From: Nemertoderma westbladi
Lineage: Eukaryota > Xenacoelomorpha > Nemertodermatida > Nemertodermatidae
Direction: 5' to 3'
Length of the DNA stretch: 49,241 nucleotides
Assembly (NCBI GenBank): GCA_032718475.1
Contig: JAUCBJ010008102.1
Location: 1-49,241, forward strand
The translations under genes and the position numbers were made by a program. Positions 26,621-35,010 of the stretch are shown one piece after another. Each line of letters begins with the position of its first letter. The stretch's first letter is position 1. The notes under the pieces were generated by a model. The model searched no databases and was not told the DNA's origin. It saw only the letters and a program-made list of their open reading frames with translations.

Positions 26621-29104
26621 TAGGGTGGTCCTTATTTCAATGTAAAATTTAAAAGTTGTGGAAATTCTCCTCTGACCCCCCCAAGTCCTTTCTTCTGATA
26701 AAAAAACACCTTGAGTAAAATTTGAGCACAAATGATATATATTTAGAGGTAGCTCAAACACCCTGAAGTTGAGCGGTTGGACACCATTTGATCGCGCGCG
26801 CAGAATATAATGGAGTTTGCTGATATGAAGGCTTCTATTTGTTGTACAGAGTTAATTTTAGGCTTATTTGAACCGCAGTCATCGATTTAGTGGGTGTAGA
26901 TATCTTCAAAACAAGTGCTAAGCTAGTAGTTCTTGAGATATCACACAAAAGCTTAAGCCCGGCACAACTCATCAATCGATCATTCAATTGATTGCGCCTA
27001 GGTCATATAGAAATATTGGCATTAACATTTTGTAGGTCTACCTCCCTCCATCTTATTTCAGTTAATTTCTATTTTAGCATTGTCTACTAACCATTCAAAG
27101 CTATGTTTAGTTAAAAAAAATTTATCACAACCCCATGGGAAATGCTTGCACAAGCATCACTAATTTGTGTCTAAGCGCCATTTGGTACGATATCAATAAT
27201 TGGCCACAAAACTTAACTTTTGGTTAATTATATCTAGGAACTGTTCGTTTAATTTGATTTTGACTGATTTTAAGTTGCAGAATCCAAAAATCTCATCTGA
27301 TTTGAATTTTAAAATATATATATACAATATAAAATATATACAACAATACTATACTGTACTTCAAAGCATATTAAAAGGATTGATAGATACAGAGTTATGT
27401 GCATCCAGCGACCAAAAGAGTTCTAATATATATGGGAAGAAGCTTTGAACATATGCATTATATATGATTAGACAATGCTGATTCCAAATCTGATTTCAGA
27501 TTTGCCCTACCCCATCACGTTTTCTCACAATTGCCAATTTCAATTCAAAAAACTTATCGCAAACGACTATGATGAGTGATGTAGATTCAAATGAGAATCA
27601 AATATGCTCAAAATCAATCTAAAACATTGAAAGGAGCTTTGTTCATATGAATTATATATAATTAAACAATGGTGATTCCAAATCTGCTTTCAGATTTGCC
27701 ATGCTGCCATAGCATATCAAGTTTTTTCACAATTGCCAATTTGAGTTCAAATTAGTTATCGCAAACAACTGTGATGAGTGAAGTAGATTCAATAATAATC
27801 AAATATGCTCCAAATCAATATAAAACATGAAAAAAGCTTTGTTAATTTGAGTTATATATTAAACAATGCAATCTATATGGTGAATCTGCTATCAGATTTA
27901 CCATAGCATATGTTGTAGATTGATTTGGGGGTGTATTTTATTCTTATTGAATCTACTTTCACTCAAAATAATTGTTTGCGATAAGTAATTTGAACTTAAA
28001 TTGGCAATTGTAAAAAAAAACTTAATATCCTATGGCAGTATGGCAAATATGAAAGCAGATTTGGAATCAGCATTGTTTAAAAATATATAATTCATATAAA
28101 CAAAGCTCCATTCAATGTTTTGGTTTGATTTTGAGCATATTTGATTCTCATTTGAATCTACGCCACTCATCACAGTCGTTTGCAATAAGTTTTTGAACTC
28201 AAAGTGGCAATTGTGAAAAAACTTGATGTGGTAGGGCAAATCTGAAATCAGATTTGGAATCAGCATTGCCTAATTATGTATAATACATATGTGCAAAGCT
28301 TCTTCCCATATATATTAGAACTCTTTTGCTCGCTGGATTCACATATCTCTGCATCTATCAATCCTTATCTTAAAATGCTTTGAAGTACAGTATAGTATTG
28401 TTGTATATCATGCACCATATCATTTTAAAATACAAATCAGATGCGATGTTTGGGTTCTGCATTTAAAATCAGTCAAAATCAAATTAAACGAACAGTTCCT
28501 AGATATAATTAACCAAAAGTTAAGTTTTGTGGCCAATTATTGATATCGTACCAAATGGCGCTTAGACACAAATTAGTGATGCTTGTTTGTGCAAGCATTT
28601 CCCATGGGGTTGTGATGAATTTTTTTTACTAAACATAGCTTTGAATTGTTATACAATGCTAAAATCGAGATTAACTGAAATAAGATTCAGGGAGGTAGAC
28701 CTACAAAATGTTAATGCCAATATTTCAATATGCCCTTGGCGTAATCAATTAAATGATCAATTGATGAGTTGTGCCAGGCTTAAGCTTTTGTGTGATATCT
28801 CAAGAACTACTAGCTTAGCTCTTGTTTTGAAGGTATCTACACCCACTAAATCGATGATTGCGGTTCAAATAAGCCTAAAATTAACTCTGTACGGCCAACA
28901 GAAGCCTTCATATCAGCAAACTCTATTAAATTCTTCGCGCGCGATCAATCGGTGTGCAGGCACTCAACTTCAGTGTATTTGAGCTACCTCTAATATTTGA
29001 TGTACATTCTTAAAATTTCGCATGTCGTATTTTTTGACGAAATGGAAACATTTGAGGGGGTCAGAGATGATAAATTCCAACCTTTCAAAATAAGGACCAC
29101 CCTA
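26621..29104. mobile_element. hAT-like non-autonomous foldback transposon
   Basis: The 2484-bp element begins TAGGGTGGTCCTTATTT and ends with its inverse, flanked on both sides by ATGTATAT. An 8-bp duplication and TAGGG-type ends are typical of the hAT superfamily. The inverted repeat is not confined to the ends: nearly the whole element is two arms of about 1.2 kb. For example, CTAGGAACTGTTCG at 27234 is mirrored at 28489-28502, and positions pair to a nearly constant sum (about 55730), with the centre near 27865. Each arm also holds about two tandem copies of a unit of roughly 193 bp (GATTCCAAATCTG at 27480 and 27673). No transposase is visible, and the short reading frames inside follow no coding pattern. 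It sits about 60 bp upstream of the unknown gene's ATG. Confidence 0.9.
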
Positions 29105-29112
29105 ATGTATAT
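29105..29112 (+). repeat. Right 8-bp target site duplication of foldback element
   Basis: ATGTATAT follows the terminal CCACCCTA, matching 26613-26620 exactly. Confidence 0.85.
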
Positions 29113-29176
29113 GACACTAACTGCTAACTGACTAACGACAGTTCAACTGTACAAATGCGCTTTACTGCTGTACTGT
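29113..29176. repeat. Gene 5'-flank repeat, copy disrupted by the foldback element
   Basis: GACACTAACTGCTAACTGAC and ACAGTTCAACTGTACAAATG match the uninterrupted block at 43922-43990. There the equivalent of 26590-26612 runs straight into it (TACAGGTATATGACACTA), so that paralog marks the pre-insertion arrangement. Confidence 0.75.
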
Positions 29177-29212
29177 GGGACCTTGTTCCATTTAAATCGT
29201 GTACAGTACCGG
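29177..29212 (-). repeat. Start-codon segment, copy B of the 36-bp repeat
   Basis: Second copy of the segment holding the unknown gene's ATG (see 26547-26582). Here the frame after the first codons diverges at once, so it does not start a gene. Before the foldback insertion the two copies would have been about 145 bp apart. Confidence 0.7.
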
Positions 29213-29225
29213 TGTAACTGTGTAA

Positions 29226-29345
29226 CAGGAAAATATGCCCCCCCGGGAAATGTGCCCGGGGGGCATATTTTCCTAGGAAAAAATGCCCCCCCGGGCAAAT
29301 TTCCCTAGGAAAAAATGCCCCCCCTTAGGAAATTACGCCCCCCCT
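29226..29345. repeat. C/G-run palindromic minisatellite, left cluster
   Basis: Repeats built from CCTAGGAAAAAATGCCCCCCC with CCCGGG and CCTAGG palindromes. At 29230-29272 AAAATATGCCCCCCCGGG pairs with CCCGGGGGGCATATTTT across a 7-base loop, giving a hairpin of about 17 bp with one bulge. The same motif family recurs at 29985-30116. Confidence 0.85.
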
Positions 29346-29403
29346 GAATTATACAATAAACAAAACTTATTAGGCCTACTACTAAAACTTACAAAAATTA
29401 TAC

Positions 29404-29750
29404 AAAACAATAAACAGTCACTTTACCAAACTGCCAAATGAAGGAAAGGAGCAGGTTACAGAGGCAGGCCTTTCTAACCAAAACAATAAACGATCATTTA
29501 ACTAATTGAGGGAAAGGAGCACGTTACAGAGGCGGGATTTTCTAACCAAAACAATAAACAGTCACTTTAGCAAATCAGGGAAAGGGGCAGGTTACAGAGA
29601 TGGGATTTTCTAACCAAAACAATAAACGATAACATTACCAATTGAGAGAAAGGAGCAGGTTACAGAGGCGGGATTTTCTAACCAAAACAATAAACAATCA
29701 CTTTACCAAATCAGGGAAAGGAGCAGGTTACAGACTTAAAAAGGCTTGGA
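29404..29750. repeat. 68-bp minisatellite, five copies in alternating forms
   Basis: Units start AAAACAATAAAC at 29404, 29480, 29548, 29616 and 29684, with spacings of 76, 68, 68 and 68. Each contains GGAAAGGAGCAGGTTACAGA. Units 1, 3 and 5 continue with a CAGTCACTTT-type sequence; units 2 and 4 have a CGATCATTTAACTAATTGA-type sequence. The array is therefore a dimeric higher-order repeat of about 136 bp. Confidence 0.85.
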
Positions 29751-29984
29751 GCTGCTCGGCGCCCACACAACACCACACACTCGCACTGCTGTTATACCAG
29801 TACTTACTACAGTAGCCTACTGACTTAGATACTTCAGTATGCTGTTCTACATCCCTTACTGCCTTACCTGCTTACCTACCGGCAGACCGGTACCGTACTA
29901 TTCTTCCAACTATTACAAGTTCTGCAGTTGGTAGATTAAAAGTGGCTACTAGCAGACCGGTATCGTACCAGTTTTCAGACTTTT
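29751..29984. other. Non-coding spacer with ACCGGTA-type words
   Basis: No gene seen. It includes GCAGACCGGTACCGTAC near 29883 and a near copy at about 29952 (GCAGACCGGTATCGTACC), and CA-rich runs (CACACAACACCACACAC) near 29762. Confidence 0.5.
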
Positions 29985-30116
29985 GAGGGGGGCTAATTTT
30001 CCTGAGGGGAGGCATTATTTCCTAAGGAGAAAATGCCCCCCCGGGCTAAATTTCCTAGGAAAAATTGCCCGGGGGGACATAATATCCTAGGAAATAATGC
30101 CCCGGGGGGCATAGAC
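29985..30116. repeat. C/G-run palindromic minisatellite, right cluster
   Basis: GGGGGGCTAATTTTCC, TTTCCTAGGAAAA, TGCCCGGGGGG and similar words repeat here, related to 29226-29345 and in both orientations. A start codon inside it (30033) opens a frame that runs into the LINE fragment, so the first 28 or so residues of that frame are translated minisatellite, not LINE protein. Confidence 0.8.
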
Positions 30117-30119
30117 AGT

Positions 30120-30788
30120 GTCATGTTCAACCCCCATCCCACACTACAGATCGGCCCACTACAATCTGACCTAGATATATTATACTCGTGGAGTGTAGCT
30201 TGGCAACTTTGTTTCAACATTAAAAAATGCAAAGTAATGCATATTGGCCATAATAACCCCGAGTTCCCTTACCATCTCGGCGAATCAGTGCTATCAGTGT
30301 CAGGGTGGGAGAAAGACTTGGGGGTGACCTTCCAAAACACCCTCACATTCGGGAAACACATTGCCACCATCGCAAAGAAAGCCAATGGAATAACTGGCCT
30401 TATTGCTCGAACCTTTAAACATCTGGACAGTGTCACGCTAGTCAACTTATTCAAAGCCCTCGTGAGACCAATTCTAGAATATGCATCCCCAGTATGGTCG
30501 CCACACCGTGTAAATGAAATACGACTTTTGGAATCTGTCCAACGTCGGGTGACCAGACTATTTCCCAATCTCCGTAACTTAGCCTATCCGGAAAGATTAA
30601 AGCGACTAGGTCTCCCGACCCTTGAGTATCGCCGTTATCGCGCCGACCTGATCCAGGTGTACCGTTACCTTGCGGGTATCGACAACGCTGACTGCAGCAT
30701 GTTCGAACTTTCCACGACTGGTCTACGCGGCCACTCATTCAAATCCAGAAACCCCGTGCTCGGCTGCTGCAGAGAAACACGACATTCC
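30120..30788 (+). pseudogene. LINE reverse transcriptase C-terminal part, left of LTR insertion
   Basis: The encoded protein is the region after the RT catalytic core of a CR1/Jockey-type non-LTR retrotransposon: LQSDLDILYSWS, FNIKKCKVMHIG, EKDLGV, NGITGLIARTF, FKALVRPILEYASPVWSPH, a VQRRVTRLFP-type motif, YPERLKRLGLPTLEYRRYR and DLIQVYRYL occur in the usual order. The catalytic YADD block and everything before it is missing, so the copy is 5' truncated, as is usual for LINEs. The frame shifts once near 30756-30780: the continuation into the downstream part needs a different frame (LQRNTTFHF) from the one open here. It is cut at 30788 by the LTR element and resumes at 42948. The left boundary is approximate. 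Confidence 0.88.
30784..30788 (+). repeat. Left 5-bp target site duplication of the LTR element
   Basis: ATTCC lies just before the LTR start TGTTCGCGC; the same five bases follow the other LTR at 42948-42952. A 5-bp duplication fits BEL/Pao integrases. Confidence 0.9.
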
Positions 30789-31952
30789 TGTTCGCGCTTT
30801 CAGACCTTTGGCAGTTTAACCCGCCAAATTAGGATGTCTTCTAGATAATAAATCACTTTTAGCCTCTGACAAGTATTTTATTCACTACACTAGTCGAAAC
30901 CAATCTGTGCGCGATCATTCACCCGCTGGATATACCCGGGAGATTGGGTTCGACGGCTTAATCGTATTGCTATGTAAGCCTACTGTATTATTCGACTGAT
31001 CGTATTATATAATCTCTGACAATATTATTCACCTTCGGGAATATTAACAGTTCCTTTAGGACGTGGCGCTCTATCTATATAAACAGAGTTATGACTTAAA
31101 CTACTCACAACGATATGGCTTAGTTATAATTCACATATATGGCGCATTCTTTAGGAAATGCTTCGTTATCAGTCTCACTCATACACAATGCTGCACAATA
31201 CTGCACACTAATCTGCCGATCTTCACTGATTTTAGTCACATATAAAAGGAACACGGACCGAATCATGTAGGGTCTATCAAATAACATTAGATTCACTTCA
31301 AACCACTTTAACATAAGTCACAATCGTTATATGTAACCTTTCTCTCTTACCTTCGGTATATCAAGAATATTGGGTTTCGGGGTTATTTATCGTTATTCCA
31401 AATATAATAATTCATCAACCATATTATGAAGAACTGACAGTAAATAGCAGTATAACAATATAAAAGTATGCACAGGTATGTTTGATTAGGTATGTTGAGT
31501 TGCATGAGTTGTGACAATCAGTCAGTTTTGTTATGATAACGGATATATGTCCTTATAATTAAGCCTACTAGTGTAAGGCAGAGCCGTTCTTCCTGGCTTA
31601 GAATCACCAACAACACTAAAAACTGATAAGAATAACCTTATTTACAAAAGCTTCCACCCACCACAGAGAATGAGCATACAGATAGGAAAATTCAGTTCAG
31701 TAGATCTGTGATAGGTCGAAATCAAAACCAACTCAAATCCTATTGGCAGATACAGAAAGCAGGGCTGTGGGGCAACCTTCCCAAGCTGGTTGGACGATCA
31801 AACGTAGCCCAGATCCCTTCGCACAGCAAATCAGCCAATCAGCCGGTAGCTTGCACTATTCGAGTTATAGATCCCTTTTTAGAGTATTCCAGCGCCTGGG
31901 GGGAACTGGTTAGCAAGGCAAACGAATCAGTTATCCCACAAAAGCTTTTACA
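30789..31952 (-). repeat. Left LTR (3' LTR of the element)
   Basis: 1164 bp, TGTTCGCGC to GCTTTTACA. In element orientation it has a TATA-like TTTATATAG (31083-31075) followed about 200 bp later by AATAAA (30882-30877), a plausible U3/R arrangement. On the opposite strand is a near-ideal TATA box, TATAAAAGG at 31241. Open frames of 60-64 codons inside are duplicated with the LTR and have no coding features. Confidence 0.95.
31241..31249 (+). promoter_or_regulatory. TATA-box match antisense to the element
   Basis: TATAAAAGG is conserved in all three LTR copies (31241, 42236 and 49159), although the third copy is clearly diverged elsewhere. Its direction is opposite to gag, so it could drive antisense or outward transcription. 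A TATA box by sequence only; no start-site evidence. Confidence 0.35.
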
Positions 31953-31975
31953 CCGCTCCCAGAAAATGGGATTTA
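31953..31975 (-). promoter_or_regulatory. Polypurine-tract-like end of the internal region
   Basis: On the minus strand the internal region ends ATTTTCTGGGAGCGG directly before the LTR's TGTAAAAGC. The run GGGAGCGG is mostly purine, and its location fits a plus-strand primer site and supports minus orientation. It is short and contains a C, so the call is tentative. Confidence 0.4.
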
Positions 31976-32030
31976 AGTCTATAAAATATACAAAATCACA
32001 GTTTCTAAAATACGAGAATACTCTAAACAG

Positions 32031-32237
32031 TTAGTCTTTCTTGCGCAGACGGCGTTTACGCAGTTTTTTAAAGCTAGCAAGAGTCTTTTTCTCTTTGGGG
32101 CGAGCCACTTTACAAGGAGGGCTATAACTCCTGGGTGAAGGGTGCAATACAATTGCATTAGAAGGTTTGGGTTTACGGTCGGTGTCTCGTCCATTTCGAT
32201 ATGCTTCTCCTCGAGCTGATTTTCCTCCGCTTGTCAT
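32031..32237 (-). CDS. Small basic protein, unknown
   Basis: A 68-residue frame starting with ATG at 32237 on the element's coding strand, close to the 3' LTR. It is rich in Lys and Arg, especially at the end (a KKLRKRRLRKKD-type tail) and around ARPKEKK, which looks like a nuclear-localisation or nucleic-acid-binding tail. I recognise no family. It could be the end of a degenerate pol or third frame, an accessory protein, or chance. Confidence 0.3.
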   Translation of the reverse strand: MTSGGKSARGEAYRNGRDTDRKPKPSNAIVLHPSPRSYSPPCKVARPKEKKTLASFKKLRKRRLRKKD

Positions 32238-32419
32238 GGGATACGTTCGTCCAAAACTCTCGCAGAGAATAGGGTTTTCTAAGCTTGATATCTTCTTTGA
32301 GATTCGAGATTTCCCAATCGAACTGAGATAAGGCCAATTCGTTTATCGATTGGACTTACTGTTATAACTTACGTTTATCTGAACAAACGCAGGTTTCTTT
32401 TTTGATCTTTATAGAATAG

Positions 32420-32482
32420 CGTTTAACTCGTTTCGTACAACGCTCTCCTTCACCTTGATGAAGGGTTGTATCGCGTTAAACG
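32420..32482. other. Strong nested inverted repeat
   Basis: CGTTTAAC (32420-32427) pairs with GTTAAACG (32475-32482); inside it TACAAC (32436) pairs with GTTGTA (ending 32470) and CCTTCA with TGAAGG around a CCTTGA-like loop. It lies in the element's 3' non-coding part and could be an RNA structure. Confidence 0.55.
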
Positions 32483-32590
32483 GGGACGACCATACGGTTG
32501 GATAGTGATATTAGGTGTCCGCGTCACAATCCGGCTAGGCAAGATGGGCGGCTAGCTAGAAATCACTGTCGGAGTGTTACCGATTAATTG

Positions 32591-32854
32591 TTAGGGTAGC
32601 ACTAGATCTTTGAACAGTGAATACAGTCCGCGAGGATCCGCGACACCACCAGGATCGTAGGTCTGACGTCCAACTAAGGAATGAGGAGGTTTGACCGAGT
32701 ATTCCGGGACTCTGATCGTAGGTTTACTCCAGGATCGTTCGAGCCGAGTGAGCATAGGTGGTACGTCAAACAAGTTTCGCTCGAAACTCCAGTAAATATA
32801 ACGAGCACAACTGTGTTTAACACAACGTTTCCGTGGATGTTTATGTCTTTCCGT
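32591..32854 (-). pseudogene. Open segment of unknown origin, 87 codons
   Basis: Minus-strand frame open from just after a TAA (32857-32855) to a TAA at 32591, with no ATG near its 5' end. The translation looks protein-like (for instance YIYWSFERNLFDVPP and RQTYDPGGVADPRG) rather than low-complexity, but matches no domain I know. It shares strand and order with the segments at 32954-33340 and 32031-32237, so the three may be remnants or exons of one gene carried in the element downstream of the pol remnant. Confidence 0.3.
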
Positions 32855-32953
32855 TTATTGGCTGGGTCTAGGGCATTTATCGTAATAATACCAAAGACGC
32901 ACGTCTTGTAGGGGAAACGCGGATGATATTTATTTGTTGTTACAATGCTTCTA

Positions 32954-33340
32954 TCAAGAATTCCAAATATATGTTGGAGTTACCGCGTTTATTTGTTTCT
33001 TTAATGTCTTTTCTTTCGAGTCGATTTCGAATAGGATTTTCGCATTATAATTTTGGTTTATCGTTTCGACTCCTCTGGGTAGGATATGTTCGACATAGTC
33101 CGTATCGTGTAAATCGATAGAATGGTCAATGGTTAAGAAGTCCATATACATACCATTACAATGCGTGTAGCGAGCGGTGAATTTTCCATAGTCCAATTCA
33201 CGCGTAAGTTACTTCCAGGAAATCGTAGGTTCGATATAACAACCATCATCCTTCGTAGTAGTTGGACTAGTATCACCGCGTATCAAGCTATCAACAAACG
33301 CTTGAAAGTAGATTATATCGCTCCCTGATACCAAGACCAT
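32954..33340 (-). pseudogene. Unknown frame of 129 codons broken by one TAA
   Basis: From ATG at 33340 the minus strand is open for 43 codons to TAA (33211-33209), then stays open in the same frame to 32954. The composition is balanced, with words such as SGSDIIYFQAFVDSLIRGD before the stop and CNGMYMDFLTIDHSIDLHD after it. No known RT, integrase or envelope motif is evident. A single stop inside an otherwise long frame suggests a recently broken gene or readthrough. What it encoded is unknown. Confidence 0.35.
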
Positions 33341-33404
33341 CTTCTATCAACTCCGTCATATCTGCTATATATGAGTTTATTAATATTATAATGAGTTTAT
33401 ATTT

Positions 33405-33560
33405 AGGCCAGCGAGCGTCGCTGCCTACCCCAATCCGCCCCCGGACAGTGCGAGATCCTCAGCGCCGATGTGTCGTCGCCGCTGTACTTTCGCCAACGAC
33501 GTAGCCGCACAACGACAACGACAACCGGCACAAGTCACTCCACTGTCCGTCCCAAAGGCT
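33405..33560. other. GC-rich island within the AT-rich element interior
   Basis: GC content rises sharply compared with both flanks and CpG is frequent. It begins with a perfect short hairpin, CAGCGA-GCG-TCGCTG (about 33413-33427). No frame is convincing on either strand. It may be a regulatory segment or foreign insert. Confidence 0.4.
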
Positions 33561-34184
33561 TAGATGTACTTCAGGTTTTCCTTGGAGAGTTAGGTTACTT
33601 TCACGATTGCGACTAGCTACTGTAAACACACTTTAGCAGTAACATTCACCTATAAACTCACAAATACCACACAACTGGTCACAACTACGCACATTCGGGC
33701 CATTTGTCCGTTAGTCAATGCCTTCCAGAATGTCACTGTATTATTATGTATCCTTGGATACTAGCAGTGCGCTATTTATTCCCTATGCTATTCAATGGGA
33801 CAAGCTTTCTATTGTTCTTTTAACTCAATTCTAATTCTAGCGTGGTTGTTGCCATGGTGACATTATGCAAAGCTAGCGGTAGAATTAGGGTAATTCCAAT
33901 GCATACAGATCTGGGATGTTATTTAATAGTAATTCTTTAATGGTCAATGTCCTGTTTTATACATGACTTTATGAATTTTATCGGCTATTGACTATGTTTG
34001 GGAGACTTTCGCACACTCATACGCATAATAAGATAAATCTCCGCTCCCTTGATCTATTAATTAATGGAATTTTGGGAATGTTATAAATTGCGTAAAAATG
34101 GCAATTTATTAAATTCATTAAAAGGCATGAATTTAAATTTATTCCCTGAAATTGTATTATTTGATAATTAAATTGACATATTTT
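33561..34184. other. AT-rich stretch without recognised features
   Basis: Between the GC-rich island and the 182-bp direct repeat I see no gene, repeat array or pol motif. Short open frames (such as 34017-34211 on the minus strand) have biased composition and no known motifs. Confidence 0.5.
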
Positions 34185-34500
34185 GATTCTAGAACATGTC
34201 TGGGGACACAAGATCCTTAATTCTATGACAATTGTCTTTTTAAGAATATCGGTAAATGCTACGATATCTTAATTGACTAGAATTGTTGAAGGATCTGAAT
34301 TTTACAGATTTTGATTTATTAGATTTGCAAATATTAAATAATTAATATTTGAGATGGGCACCGATTTATTCCAGAACTTGTCTGGGGACGTTAACCACTG
34401 ATTCTAAAATTTGTCTTTCAAGTATATCGGTGGGTGCCGCGATATCTTAATCGACTAGAATTGCAGATGGTCAAAGGGTTTAACAGATTTATTTTGCGTT
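34185..34500. repeat. Two diverged direct repeats, period about 182 bp
   Basis: GAACATGTCTGGGGACAC (34192) and GAACTTGTCTGGGGACGTTA (34374) start equivalent units. Both continue with a ATATCGGT...CGATATCTTAAT...GACTAGAATTG core and end near a TTTAACAGATTT-type sequence. The units are substantially diverged. They lie in the element's 3' non-coding region. Confidence 0.75.
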
Positions 34501-34749
34501 ATACGCTACTGTTAAAGGGACATCACGCTACTATATGTATTATTTAATATACGGTATGAGAGCAATATCGCACGAAGCAATGTCAGTGTGAAGAGGCAAG
34601 TCGTTTCCAAGGTCTACCCAGAGCTTGGTTTAGCCGAGACACGAGGATCTGAACTTTGCATTCCTAATACTCTGCCTACCAATAATACTTAAATATAGTA
34701 GTGGCTTTATTGTACTTTAATAAGTACGGATATTTCATCTTACTGTAGT

Positions 34750-35005
34750 CACGTATTTATAATATGATACGGGCAGTAAGGAAAGAGAAAATGAATTATT
34801 TCTCGCCGTCGCACTAAATATATAATATACGTAATTAAATAATAAACGCGAATATATATTGCACTAATCTACTAAATAATCTCTAAAATACCATACTACT
34901 AAATAAAATTAAATAAAACGATTAAAATAAAATTACATAATAATACATACATAAATATAAAAATAAAACAAATACAAAATAATAGAGTCACACACCCACT
35001 CCATA
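34750..35005. other. A-rich, G-poor segment downstream of the gag-pro frame
   Basis: On the plus strand this is almost only A, T and C with very few G, for example AAATAAAATTAAATAAAACG. On the element's sense strand it would be U-rich and C-poor RNA right after the ORF3 stop. No frame. Confidence 0.55.
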
Positions 35006-35010
35006 TGTTG

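Noticed and set aside
26405-26761. 118-codon minus-strand frame overlapping the unknown gene's start
   Set aside because: It crosses the transposon boundary and the other gene's first exon in a different frame, with no recognisable features.
28587-28982. 131-codon frame, and those at 27200 and 28030, as transposase
   Set aside because: They lie inside the arms of the foldback element, have no transposase motifs, and the mirrored arm does not keep the frame.
30033-30848. A single 271-residue host protein
   Set aside because: Its first part is translated minisatellite, its middle is LINE RT, and its last about 20 residues are LTR sequence.
31953-31975. Primer binding site for a plus-oriented element
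   Set aside because: There is no TGG-type tRNA complement, and gag-protease lies on the minus strand, so this end fits a polypurine tract better.
31708-32034. Protein-coding frame of 108 codons at the LTR edge (and its twin at 42703)
   Set aside because: It lies in the LTR in both copies and runs on into unrelated sequence; the 42703 frame is LTR plus LINE tail.
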